DNA of 64,000 bases from Dysidea avara (Eukaryota > Porifera > Demospongiae > Dictyoceratida > Dysideidae). A program made the translations under genes and the position numbers. The notes beneath the pieces were generated by a model, which saw only the letters and a list, made by a program, of their open reading frames with translations, did no database searches and had not been told where the DNA came from. Within the stretch, counting starts at the first letter, position 1; each line of letters opens with the position of its first letter. Location: positions 10,898,694 through 10,962,693 of the forward strand of contig NC_089285.1 of NCBI RefSeq assembly GCF_963678975.1, in the 5' to 3' direction. This document shows positions 1 through 9,939 of this stretch, piece after piece.

Positions 1-1258
1 TCATCTCAGCTGCATGGAAGAAATAAAATTCTGGCACTTAATGAATTTGCTATCCCCATTTTATGCTAGTCTGCCTCCATTGTTGACTGGAAACAAACTG
101 AATTACAGGTTTTGGGTTGCAAAACCAGGAAAACTTTTAAAATGAATGGTGGGTTACATCCGTGGATAGGATTTACGTTCATCACAATCTGGGTGGATAA
201 GGACTTGTGAGTGTAGAAAGTGTTGTTGCTGCTGTACGTGCAGCACTTTACCACTATTTAAAGAACCACTCTAATGTTTTATTGATGCAAGTACTCTCTA
301 GTGGCAATGTAAAGATTCCAAGTGGTGTATCAGTAACTCCTGAAACATTTAGTGATCACCTAAATGTTTTACACTTTCAAAATTGGCAAGACAAATCTTT
401 AAATGGCCAACTTGAATGATAACAATTGTGCCCACTCTTTTGGATGGCTTGTCCATTCCGACTTAAAGATTGAGACTGAAAATTTAATTTTAGCTGCCAG
501 GATCAGGCACTAAACACTAAGTATTACAATGCATCCATCTTAGATGTCACCTGTGTGGGTCAGTGATTGAAACTGTGGCTCATATTGTCTCAGGGTGCTC
601 TGTTTTGGCTGGCACATTGTATAAGAAGCACCATGATGAAGTGGGGCAACGCTTACACTGGTGTTTGTGCTCACAATTTGGTTTCCCAGTTGTGAGAGAT
701 TGGTGGAAACATAATCCAAGACCTGTTGAAAAATCTGACTGTGTGAAAATTTTATGGGACTTCACTGTTATAACTGACAGAACTATCCATGCCAATTGTC
801 CTGATTTAATCTTATTGTTGAAAGAAGAAAGACATGCTTTTTTGGTGGACTTTTCTTATCCTTTTGACTCTAACGTTGTTAGTAAAGAAGCTGAAAAGGT
901 TGACAAGTATCAGGACTTACTAACTGAGATCCAGAGACTCTGGCATGTTAAGGCAGATGTAATTAACTGCAATAGTTATTGGTGCCCTTGGTGCTCTGAG
1001 CCCCAGCTTACTATTACTTTGAAGCTCTGTGTCTTACAGAAATCTGTTTTACTGCAAACTGCTGGACTGTTGCGTTGAATACTGAACATTCATCTTTGAA
1101 CCTTTGTTAGGTTTCGATGATCGTTTTAGTTAGCTATTTACCAGAATTAATTATTTTGATTTCTGTGCGTATTTCAATAATAAAAATAATGTACACCCCA
1201 TAAAAGAGTTCTCAGCTTGCTGTATATGTGTGATGCAGGAGCATTAATAAATAATAAA
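1..1258 (+). mobile_element. 3' part of a LINE encoding a restriction-like endonuclease (degenerate)
   Basis: Three frames together carry the C-terminal end of a non-LTR retrotransposon ORF2. Bases 1-200 read as the segment after the reverse transcriptase (LHGRNKILALNEFAIPIL, then TRKTFKMNGGLHPW). Bases 207-419 include FQNWQDKSLNGQ. Bases 545-1075 give a CCHC knuckle (CHLCG...HIVSGC) followed by NCPDLILLLK and FLVDFSYPFDSN, which matches the PD...D pattern of the restriction-like endonuclease of R2/NeSL/HERO-type LINEs. Frame changes lie near 200, 419-490 and 508, and the 5' part is outside the window, so the copy is dead. After the stop at 1076-1078 an AT-rich 3' UTR runs to an A-rich stretch near 1250. 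The clade is inferred from the endonuclease type only. Confidence 0.7.
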
Positions 1259-1269
1259 AACTGTTCTGG

Positions 1270-1567
1270 AATAATGGTGTCATTTCATACTTAAGTGACT
1301 CATGAAAATATTGTGAATCACTTAAAAAAAGTGGCATCATTTTTCAGTCAAAAATATTGCCAAATTTTAATAGTGAATAAGCTAAATTTGCAAAAATTTT
1401 TCTGTGGGGGGCATGCCCCCAGACCCCCCTAGATAGAGCATGCTCCGAATGCTGAGTGTGTTTCGCACACTATAGCTAGTTGTATTAACCAGTTGTCGCT
1501 TTTCTTAGCCTACCAACCATTATGTTAGCCCCCCCCCCCTTCTGAAATCCTAGATCCGCTCCTGCAA
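1270..1567 (-). mobile_element. Truncated copy of the CAGGGGCGGATCTAGG TIR element
   Basis: The right edge (CCTAGATCCGCTCCTG, ending about 1565) and the inner GGGGGGCATGCCCCCAGACC block near 1405 match, in reverse orientation, the ends of the elements at 25165-26039 and 28542-29794. The other end is missing, so this is a partial copy. Confidence 0.5.
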
Positions 1568-1829
1568 TTACAAATACGAATTATAGTATCTATTCAGTAA
1601 ACTAATTGTGAAACTGTCTAATTGATCAGCATAAACAACATCTGAAGGCAAACAGTTCCATTCGGGAATGGTGCGTGGAAAAAGCACAATCTGTGGTAGG
1701 CTGGTAATGGAGGAACTTCATGTCATTTCTTAATCTGGTGGTAGTAATTGGTGATGGAGTTGGGAGATTTGTTGGAATTTGTAAGATATTATTTTGTAAA
1801 TTAGACAAGTGCTCTCTTCGAAGTTGTAA

Positions 1830-2430
1830 TGCACTTGTCAATTTCATGCCCCACCCCCGGGGAGGGTGGGGGAATACAGGGGATTTGACAAATCGTGGTA
1901 TCAAATTCCCCACTACTGGGGAAAAATCGGCTGTCAAATCCCCACCCCCATAGTAGGGGATTTGACAACACCTCAAGGATGACTAAGCGCGTCTTTGGCG
2001 TACAGGGGTATGGCCATATGGAACAGATTACCTAAAGCACTATACAGTGCTAAAACTGTGAATGGTTTTAAAACATTATTTTGTACAATGTAATTCTGTT
2101 TTGTTGTGTATGTATGTACTTATATTGTATTGTATTTTTTTGTTGTGCTCTCAGGGCATAGCTGAAAAACAGCCTTCTTTGGCTGACGCTATTTTCCCTG
2201 ATTAAATATCATTAAAAAAATATATATATATATATATATATTTCATGCATGCGACTAGTAATAAAAATTTAGCAAGTGCGATTATATTGCTTAGAAATGC
2301 AACTACCGAAAATCGGTCAGTGAATTGGACAACTGTCAATTGCCCCAGGGGTGGGGACAAGAAGCAATGTCAAATCCCCACCTGGGGTGTGGGGACGCCC
2401 GGGGGGTGGGGCATGAAATTGACAAGTGCA
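1830..2430. mobile_element. 601-bp TIR element with TAA target duplication
   Basis: The ends TGCACTTGTCAATTTCATGC and its reverse complement match for about 30 bases, continuing into GCCCCACCCCC. Both sides are flanked by TAA (1827-1829 and 2431-2433), and the flanks are continuous coding sequence of an older LINE when the element is removed. A TAA duplication suggests PIF/Harbinger mobilisation. Inside are several copies of GGGGATTTGACA. No transposase is seen, so it is non-autonomous. Confidence 0.75.
1979..2240 (+). mobile_element. 3' tail of a LINE inside the 601-bp TIR element
   Basis: The plus strand reads YRGMAIWNRLPKALYSAKTV and then NGFKTLFCTM followed by a stop at 2090, the C-terminal signature of a CR1/Jockey-like reverse transcriptase. 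A 3' UTR follows, ending in an A-rich and (TA)n tract at 2213-2240. It is severely 5' truncated and either inserted into the TIR element or was captured by it. Confidence 0.55.
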
Positions 2431-2489
2431 TAAGGTTGGCCACTTAAGTGATGACAACGTATTTAATCATAGTGGTGAAAAAAATTGCA

Positions 2490-2580
2490 GCCAATTCTTG
2501 GCCGCCACCTTTCTCGCTCTTTTGGGGGCCTTACCCTTTTTCACAGCTTGGCTACTTTGTTTTAGTGCTGATAGGCTACA
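2490..2580. repeat. Relic of the GGCCGCACC foldback family
   Basis: The string from TTGGCCGCCACCTTT to CACAGCTTGGCT resembles the right arm of the foldback element at 13804-14130 (14040-14115). Only one arm is recognisable here. Confidence 0.4.
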
Positions 2581-2690
2581 ACTATACATCTATCTTCTCT
2601 GGAGTAGTCAGCCTGTTTTGCTTCAAGCATGAAGAGGGACTGGCTATCCGCAAGGCTATATTAAATCGCTTCGTGCAGATCATATTCTCG

Positions 2691-2755
2691 CGTGGCCCAG
2701 CCCCTATTTTCCTGTGAATTTAAGCGCGCCTGTTTTAGGGGCTGGGCCATGCGAG
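2691..2755. repeat. Short hairpin repeat
   Basis: CTCGCGTGGCCCAGCCCCTA is followed after about 25 bases by its imperfect reverse complement (TAGGGGCTGGGCCATGCGAG). It resembles a minimal MITE; no clear target duplication was found. Confidence 0.45.
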
Positions 2756-3119
2756 CAGCTAGAGCATGCTTTCTGTGATTCATAATAGGCTACCGGGTGA
2801 GTAAATACACGGTACTACATAGGTCATAGCACATTCAAATACCTGGTATGTTTCTGCTGCGAGCTTGTACACACGCCAGTAACACAAACAAACAAACAAG
2901 CTTCATCATCGCCGGGACGATTGGAACCATCTCACGTGAGCCCATTCAAATTTGTCTACCTGATCATCGTTACCCCTTCGTAACTGAAGGTCGGGATAGT
3001 AAAATACGCCACTTACAATACGCTTCCGTATATCGTGTTCCATGAGGCAAATCCGGGCTACGTTGGACAAAATAACTTAGCTATTTCATTTGGAAAAAAA
3101 CCATCACTAGCTATCATAC

Positions 3120-3271
3120 TAGATGCTCATCACGATTTGTTCCACCAGTATTATGACAACTGCTCATGTGTTAAGTAGCTGCCCTGCAGCACTCAATCGA
3201 TCACGGTATACTTATCGTCATGACCAAGTTCTTTTCGTACTGACCACTAAGATTACTGAATTCTTTGCTGG
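3120..3271. repeat. Left copy of a 152-bp target-site duplication
   Basis: This stretch recurs at 7273-7424 with the same length and only a couple of visible substitutions (CAATCGATC/CAATCAATC and TATCGTC/TATCATC). The two copies flank the LINE at 3272-7272 exactly. Confidence 0.85.
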
Positions 3272-3277
3272 TGATCG

Positions 3278-3985
3278 GTGATCTTCAAAGCAATCGGTGA
3301 TCTTCAAACTGCAATGCAGACTACAATTACCAGTTTACTTGGCGGTCCTCAGAACCAAGAGCAGCCGATGGCTATGGATGATCAAAGTTCTCCCCTTCAT
3401 CGTGATGAATTGTCAGAATGGTCAATCAGTAAATCAACAAATGTAGCAATACCAACAGGAGAGGATTCAAGAAAATTTAATGCTGTGATATATGGTATCC
3501 CTGAATGCAACACGGGCACCACAAGATTTGAGCGACTTAAGCAAGACTTCTGTAAAGTCTTTGACGTATGCTCTGCTATTGTTCCTTCTAACAATCCAAG
3601 CAGTGTTATCCGTGATACTGTGCGTCTGGGAAAGTACTCTAGCGATTCTGCAAGACCTAGACCTGTCCTGGTAAAGTTTAATTCTTCGGGCTATGTTTCC
3701 AACTTACTTTACAACAAAAAGCAATGTCCTAAGGGTATCACTGTGAAACCTGATTTACCTCTGCAGGCCAGAAAAATTGAATCGTTACTGCTAAAAGAAC
3801 GGTGGCGACTCATACAAAAGGGCCAAGATAGAAAGGCAATTAGGATAAAAGTTTTCTGGCTGGCAAACTTTTTGCCACTGTTATCAGTGATGAAACACAT
3901 AATGAGCATCATGTACAGTACTCTGTCACCTATCCACCTAGTAGTGATCACAGTACCTCTAATGGTACTGACAACAACTGACTAG
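3278..3985 (+). CDS. LINE ORF1 protein, RNA-binding (partial)
   Basis: The product resembles the ORF1 nucleic-acid chaperone of CR1/L2-type LINEs. Residues ~67-190 carry the RRM-like core (FNAVIYGIPECNTGTTRFER, RDTVRLGKYSSDSARPRPVL, VKPDLPLQARKIESLLLKER and DRKAIRIK), after which the normal C-terminus is lost through a frame change around 3850. The first ATG is only six bases inside the element border and the family's N-terminal part is absent, so the real start has been lost by 5' truncation. In a live element this protein coats the LINE RNA and supports target-primed reverse transcription. Confidence 0.7.
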   Translation: MIFKAIGDLQTAMQTTITSLLGGPQNQEQPMAMDDQSSPLHRDELSEWSISKSTNVAIPTGEDSRKFNAVIYGIPECNTGTTRFERLKQDFCKVFDVCSAIVPSNNPSSVIRDTVRLGKYSSDSARPRPVLVKFNSSGYVSNLLYNKKQCPKGITVKPDLPLQARKIESLLLKERWRLIQKGQDRKAIRIKVFWLANFLPLLSVMKHIMSIMYSTLSPIHLVVITVPLMVLTTTD

Positions 3986-4020
3986 CCCAGGGTCAGTACC
4001 ATTGTCACAGTTCATCTAAT

Positions 4021-7000
4021 TTCAACCAGTCGTCCTTTTGCTTATGGAATGCACGTAGTCTGGTAAATAAACTAAACCACTTTCAGAGCTATGTATATTG
4101 TTATGATTTCCAGATTGTAGCTATAACTGAGACTTGGCTAAAGCCATACATTCTGGACAGTGAAATTTTACCCACAGGTTATAATATTTTTAGAAATGAT
4201 CGTCACTCCAGAGGAGGAGGGGTTATGCTTGCAGTAAAGGATAACATTACCTCTAAGTTGATTGGTAGACATAGCAGTCTGGAAGCCATTGTTGTGTCAG
4301 TTTTATGTAATAACAAGGAGATCACCATTTGTTTATTATATGTTCCTCCTGATGCTAACCAATCACATCATGAAACCCTACTGGAATATCTATCAAGTCT
4401 ATCTTTTCATGATCATCTGCTAATACTAGGAGATGTTAACTTACCTGATGTCGATTGGAGAAACTACCAAGGTCACTCTGACTTTTCCTCTCAATTCTGT
4501 GACAAGATTTTTGAATTAAACTTGGAACAGCTGGTTGATAAACCAACCCACCCACATTAATGGCAACATCCTGGATGTCGTTTTAGCAAATTTTGTCATC
4601 AACCAGCCAGCAGTATCTGATGCTCACCCTCAAGGCCTCTCATCTGATCACTTTATAATTAATTTCAGTGTTCCAACATCATCTCACACTGTGGAACAGA
4701 AAGCCTCCTATGTTGCTTACGATTACTCAAGAGCTGACTGGGACAGTATGTATAACTCTATGATGAATCACAATTTTCACGAATACTATCATCTAAGTGA
4801 CGTTGAAAAAGTTTGGGCTACATTACAACATATTCTACAGACTGCTATTCAAGCTTTTGTCCCACAGTTTTTGGTCAAGAAGAAGCAGCATCCCAAATGG
4901 TTTACACCAACCATAAAACATTGTCTGAACTGTATTCATTCTTTAAGAAGAAAGTACAAAAAGAATCCCAGTAATAATCTAAAGCTAAAGTTACAAGCAG
5001 AAGAAGATAATCTCCAAGCATTGATTGTAGAAGCTAAGAGTGACTATGAATCCAACTTAATCAGCAACTATGCTAGTAGCAATAATAGTCTCATCTATAA
5101 ATACATATCCTCTCTTTCAAAAAGTGACTGCTTACCACCTCAGATGCATTTAGGTACAGACACCACCACCTGTGACCAGGACAAAGCCAGATTGTTTAAC
5201 AGCTATTTCTACTCTGTTTTTAATGATAAAGACTTGACCAATGATTCCCTGACTACCACCAATGAAACTTCTGGTGCTTCCTTAAGTGACATAGTAATCA
5301 CAGCTGAAGATGTTCATGAAGCTCTAGTCTCCCTAGATCCAAACAAAGCAATGGGACCTGATGGCATCAGCCCTAAAGTATTAAAATATTGTGCAGACGC
5401 CCTTTGTCAACCCATCAGTTATCTTTTTCAGTTAACCATTACAAATAGCTATTTACCATCTGAATGGCGTACACATTGTGTCATTCCAATCTTCAAGTGT
5501 GGGGACCGTGCTACTATATCCAACTACCGTCCTATATCACTATTATGTATCATTTCAAAGGTTTTGGAAAAGATCATCTTTAATATGTGACCGGGCCTGC
5601 AAAAACAGGGCATGTGGGCACAAACTACACCCCATCACTCTTCAGATTATATCTCAGTGCTGGAATAGTATGTTTGCATTCTGTAACTTGCATCATGATG
5701 CCAATTAAATGCTTACTAAGAGCTGAAAATTGTAATACCATAGCATAATGGTAGAAAACGTTATGAGTGATGAAAGTGTGAAAAATTAGGCAAGAATCAT
5801 GTGCCCACATGCCCTATTATCGCAGGCCCAGTCACATATATCAATCAAGTTTTTATCCAACTCGTTTACCCCTCATCAGTTTGGCTTTCTACCTGGTAGA
5901 TCTACCCTACAGCAGTTGTTATTATTCATCAATGAACTATTGGAAGCGAAAAGAACAAACAAGGTATCAGATGTCATTTATCTAGACTTCAAGAAAGCCT
6001 TCGACTCTGTTACTCATACCAAGTTACTACACAAAATAAGATCTTTTGGCATTACTGGAACATTATTTAACTGGTTTGTAGCATATCTTTCTAATCGTGT
6101 ACAATATGTCCGAGTCAACAACAGTCTCTCAGAGTTTCTACCGGTGTTATCTGGGGTTCCCCAAGGAAGTATCCTAGGCCCATTATTTTTTGTTCTATTT
6201 ATAAATGATCTACCTAAGTGCCTAAAGTTTTCTAGTGCATTTATCTATGCTGATGATACCAAATGCCTGAAACATCGAAGTGGTCTGAATACAACTGCAA
6301 TGAACCTCCTTCAAAAAGATCTGGATAACCTCTTCCAATGGGGCATAACATCTGATTTATATTACCATTTCAGCAAATTTGCACACTTACAATTCTGGCT
6401 AAAGAGCTACATGACTGCTACCTCCTATTTTATTGACAACAAGCCGATTGCTACTGTTGATAGCACTAAAGATCTAGGAATAATAATAACACAGAACTTA
6501 ACATGGGAGAACCACTACAAATTAATATCAGGTAAGGCCTACAAAATTCTTGGATTAATTCGTAGAAGTTTTTCAGGTAATGGACCAGTTGAGACTAGAA
6601 AAAGGTTGTATATCTCACTTGTCCGTTCACAAATCTTATATTGTTCACAAGTGTGGAGACCTCATCTAATTAAAAATATCAATACGATAGAAAGAATACA
6701 GAGGCGAGCTACAAAGTGGATTTTGAATGACTACCAATTATCATATAGATCACACGTGGTCACTCTACATCTATTACCACTAATGTATGTATATGAAATG
6801 AATGATATTATGTTCTTCATCAAGTCCTACAAGCAACAGTCATCACATTTCAACATTACTGAATATGTCCAGTTTAGTACCTCTAATACACGATTTGGTG
6901 CATCTGAAAAAATGGTTCATCATAGATGTTCCTCCAACACTGCTCAAAACTTTTACTTTTATCGTTTACCACGTCTCTGGAACTCATTACCAAAAATAGA

Positions 7001-7154
7001 CCTATCTCTGTCCACAAACATTATTAAACACAAACCGTACAACTACATGTGGGATCATTTCATGCAGCAATTCAATGATACCTTCCATTACCTCTGTCCC
7101 TGCTGCCACTGTTCAACAGCGTCACCATCACCAATATATGTAGTACTGTTATAA
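4021..7154 (+). CDS. LINE ORF2: endonuclease and reverse transcriptase (frame change, MITE-interrupted)
   Basis: 4021-4558 encodes the endonuclease/exonuclease/phosphatase fold: LWNARSLVNK, ITETWL, DRHSRGGGVML and LLILGDVNLPDVDW. After a one-base frame change near 4545 (DKPTH in one frame, PTHINGNILDVVL in the other) reverse transcription motifs follow: KAMGPDGISPKVL, VIPIFKCGDRATISNYRPIS, LPGRSTLQQ, VIYLDFKKAFDSV, SGVPQGSILGPLFF and the catalytic YADDTK near 6247. The end has KAYKILGLIRRSF and LPRLWNSLP. The coding frame closes exactly (FNISIKF) when the element at 5586-5836 plus one TA is removed. The product would nick DNA and copy the LINE RNA; this copy cannot make it. Confidence 0.8.
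5586..5836. mobile_element. 251-bp MITE with TA target duplication inside the LINE
   Basis: The ends TGTGACCGGGCCTGC and GCAGGCCCAGTCACA are inverted repeats that continue with GGGCATGTGGGCAC. TA flanks both sides (5584-5585 and 5837-5838). Excision in silico restores the reverse transcriptase frame. A TA duplication fits Tc1/mariner-type mobilisation. There is no coding capacity. Confidence 0.8.
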
Positions 7155-7248
7155 GTAATTATTTACTGTAATTAATTGTAGTAGAGTCACTGGCAGCACT
7201 TGTCAGTGGCTTTCAGTACCTTTTTTGTGTGTGTGTACTGAAAAACAA

Positions 7249-7272
7249 TAATAATAATAATAATAATAATAA
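7249..7272 (+). repeat. (AAT)n 3' tail of the LINE
   Basis: About eight AAT units lie directly before the right 152-bp duplication. CR1/L2-type LINEs often end in short tandem repeats rather than poly(A). Confidence 0.8.
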
Positions 7273-7424
7273 TAGATGCTCATCACGATTTGTTCCACCA
7301 GTATTATGACAACTGCTCATGTGTTAAGTAGCTGCCCTGCAGCACTCAATCAATCACGGTATACTTATCATCATGACCAAGTTCTTTTCGTACTGACCAC
7401 TAAGATTACTGAATTCTTTGCTGG
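7273..7424. repeat. Right copy of the 152-bp target-site duplication
   Basis: Partner of 3120-3271. This copy continues uninterrupted into the older LINE coding sequence at 7425, so it shows the sequence of the original target. Confidence 0.85.
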
Positions 7425-8358
7425 CACCCCACACGTTCAAGTATTTGCAGATCTTCCTAATTTCCATGCAAACCATTGCCCCCAGTCAACAATTCCATCT
7501 AGTCTGCTTATTACATCATACCGTCCAGACATTGTGTTATATAATTCTCAGAGTTCATCTGTTGCTTTGTTGGAATTAACTTGCCCTCTTGACTCTAACC
7601 ATCATATCGAGTCTGCTCGTGCAAGAAAGCAGAAAAAACCAGAATATCTCCAGCTGTTGGCTGAGTTTGACCACTTGAATGTTACTAATTATTATGACAC
7701 TATTGAAATAACAGTACTGGGCCACTATCAAGTTTCCTCTATCAAGAATTTACTCAATCTTTTAAAGTTTGTTCACCCCAATATTGATTCTCCAAAGTCT
7801 GCTGTCAAGAATTGGTTGGATGATGCTGCCTTTGCCAGTATTTCTGCTTCTCAGAGGATATTTCTGGCAAGAAACTGTAAGGAGTGGTACACAAACTAAT
7901 GATAGGCTCTTTTATTCTTCATTTTTGTATTGTAATAGCTACTTTTTTTTTTGCCTTGTCATGCCCACGGTGTGATTCTGTTGTGGTGATTCACTTTGTG
8001 GTCGCATGTTGCCCGAGGCCTCACATGCAATTTAACTTATGTACATTTAATTTGTTCATCATTATAATGATGGTTTCTCTCTCTTATTTAACTTCCACCA
8101 AAAAACTTTTTCGACACAATGGTGGAACGGATTACCTGATGACATCTTTTTATCATCAAACCTTCCTGCCGCTGTTTTTGACTTCTTCTTGTGTAGTGAA
8201 TAGTCAATTGTATTTTATTTGTGTAATATAGTTGTTTTTGTGTATGTCACCTTGTCATTGTGCTTTTATGTGTAGCCCTGTATGTGTGTAATGCTCCCGT
8301 AAGGAAGAACAGCTATGCCGATTACCATGAGGTTAAATTAAAAATCAATCAATCAATA
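7276..8358 (+). mobile_element. 3' part of a second LINE with restriction-like endonuclease
   Basis: The open frame 7276-7899 is the C-terminal end of a LINE ORF2: TTAHVLSSCPAALNQ (Cys/His knuckle), then SYRPDIVLYN and VALLELTCPLDSNHH with a downstream KKPEYLQLL, matching the PD...E/D...K layout of the restriction-like endonuclease of R2/HERO/NeSL-type LINEs. It ends at 7897-7899. A 3' UTR runs to the tail of repeated AATC at 8342-8357. The younger LINE at 3272-7272 sits within this one. It is related in architecture to the fragment at 1-1258 but is clearly a different family. Confidence 0.65.
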
Positions 8359-8486
8359 GTGCCAGTGATTATTTTGATTAATTTGTTGGTAGGTTGCCTG
8401 CGCAGGGCCTGGTGGTTTGTGGGTGTGTCTCTCGAAGTATGGTCATCAGCGTCAATGTGAAAATCCAACGTCAGACATCAACACCT

Positions 8487-9131
8487 AGGTAGGTAAAACA
8501 GTGGACCCAGGGACAGGGAATCCAAAGATCCGGGGACCCAAGGACTCATGGGCACCCTACAATTTGTGGAATTTTTGGGAATTTTACATACTTCACAATG
8601 TTATAAGTACTAGATACCTTTGCAAGTCACAGTGGCTAGTCTCAAATGGCCTAGATCACTCTTCCTCTGTCCTGTGACTCTTGTCATCATGACGGTTCCT
8701 TGCACAATGCCTAGATATCTCAAGTGCCTCATAGATTCGTACTCATTCTTCATGCCTTCAGTATCTGTAGTATAATCAAGGGCTTGTTTGACAGGTCATT
8801 GCTTTTGTGTGCTATGCTGGAATGGCACAAAGCCTGTTTATTGAGCTACTGGTGCACTCTGCAGTAATCTTTTCACTGAAGCTTTATTAACTGGTGAAAT
8901 AATAATAGGCTCTTTGTGCAGCAGCTTGTTATTTCTAATTGACAGCGTGAACAATTGCAATGGACAAAAAGTGGATTGGCTTTGTGAAATTAGCCACTGT
9001 GACTAGTAGAGGTGTCTAGTAATAGTACAGAGTGTATATAAACAGTGCAAAATATGTAAAATTCCATGAAAGTTAGTGTCCTCTGGGTCCTTGAATCCTC
9101 GGTCCCCGGGTCTACTGTTTATGCCTACCCC
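8487..9131. mobile_element. 645-bp hAT-like MITE with 8-bp target duplication
   Basis: The left end (AGGTAGGTAAAACAGTGGAC) and the inverted right end (GGTAGGCATAAACAGTAGAC) are imperfect inverted repeats, followed on both sides by runs rich in GGGGACC. CAACACCT flanks both sides (8479-8486 and 9132-9139). An 8-bp duplication fits hAT transposition. No coding sequence. Confidence 0.7.
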
Positions 9132-9279
9132 CAACACCTTTTTCTTTTAAATTTTGCCATAAAACAAATGAATTAAATGTACAAAAACAATAACAGTTAC
9201 TGCTGCATAAGTGATGGCAGTCTGCATGCTCGATGAGATCAACTGGCGCTGTTTCTAAAGAGTGACCAAATCTGCTCTC

Positions 9280-9382
9280 AGTCTCGCATAGCTAGACCAC
9301 TACTTTTCTTTTGTATGGGGGTGGGAAAAGTCCCACCCCAACACAAAACTGAGAAAAGTAGTGGTCTGGCTATGTGAGACTA
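9280..9382. repeat. 103-bp hairpin repeat
   Basis: AGTCTCGCATAGCTAGACC pairs with GGTCTGGCTATGTGAGACT about 60 bases later; the arms continue through ACTACTTTTC. Likely a minimal MITE. Confidence 0.6.
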
Positions 9383-9549
9383 GTGACGTGCATGGTAGAT
9401 TCAATGGACTCACACCTAGCTATGATTATTGTAGTGTTGTAATGCGCTAGGCTATACTATTGGAGCAAGCCTTACCATAATGAATGGATTCACGTTGCTT
9501 ACTTGCTTGAAGGTACTGTATGTTCATCTCCCTTATAAAAGATACAGGC

Positions 9550-9933
9550 TATAGTATGTACAAGTTGAGCTGGATCCTGAAAAACAACCAAAAATTAAGT
9601 GAAATTTTCTCAAGAGAGTTAACATTTCAGCCAACCAGATGATAAGTGGTGACAGCAAAGGTGTCAACAACAGACACACCTGTCTTGGCTCCATTACAAG
9701 TTCGGGAAAGAGCTGTAATGGACACTACATTTTGTGGCTTCCATATAGGAAATGTATGGTGAAAATTTTTCATTGGCTGTAAATATTGTGTCAGAGATTT
9801 GAATGAAAAGATTTTGACATATTTTAAGCAGGTCAAGCAGTGCTACAAATGAGCCAAATTTCAAAATTGTGTGTAATTGCATTTGTGAGTTATTAAACGT
9901 TTTTGAAGATCCAGCTCAACATGTACATACTAT
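9550..9933. mobile_element. MITE, TATAGTATGTAC family, copy 1
   Basis: The ends TATAGTATGTACAAGTTGAG and the inverse of CTCAACATGTACATACTATA enclose about 380 bp. The interior (AGTTAACATTTCAGCCAACC and GGTGTCAACAACAGACA) recurs in the copy at 37095-37471 and partly at 30700-30930 and 44724-44755. No coding capacity; a TA target is possible but not proven. Confidence 0.65.
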
Positions 9934-9939
9934 AGACTG

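Larger units (their letters stand above)
1568..2478 (-). mobile_element. 3' end of a LINE ORF2, minus strand, split by a TIR element
   Basis: On the minus strand the sequence right of 2431 reads LSSLKWPTL, and left of 1827 it continues QLRREHLSNLQNNILQIPT and then, after a frame change near 1690, FPRTIPEWNCLPSDVV, ending at a stop at 1568-1570. This is the usual C-terminus of Jockey/CR1/L2-type reverse transcriptases (W.sL..RR, then RTi.eWN.LP). Removing the element at 1830-2430 and one TAA copy joins WPTL directly to QLRRE. Only the last ~90 codons remain. Confidence 0.6.
3272..7272 (+). mobile_element. Nearly complete LINE (ORF1 + endonuclease/reverse transcriptase), CR1/L2/Jockey-like
   Basis: The order is ORF1, apurinic-type endonuclease and reverse transcriptase, ending in a GTGTGTGTGTACTG stretch and an (AAT)n tail at 7249-7272. 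It is flanked by a 152-bp direct repeat, is probably 5' truncated inside ORF1, and is interrupted by a MITE at 5586-5836. Target duplications of only a few bases to tens of bases are usual for LINEs, so 152 bp is long. The repeats differ little, which suggests a fairly young insertion. One frame change lies near 4545 and another near the end of ORF1. Confidence 0.85.

Noticed and set aside
1720-2433. Plus-strand frames rich in Gly/Pro around 1.7-2.4 kb
   Set aside because: They cross the ends of the TIR element and are antisense to an old LINE; no coding evidence.
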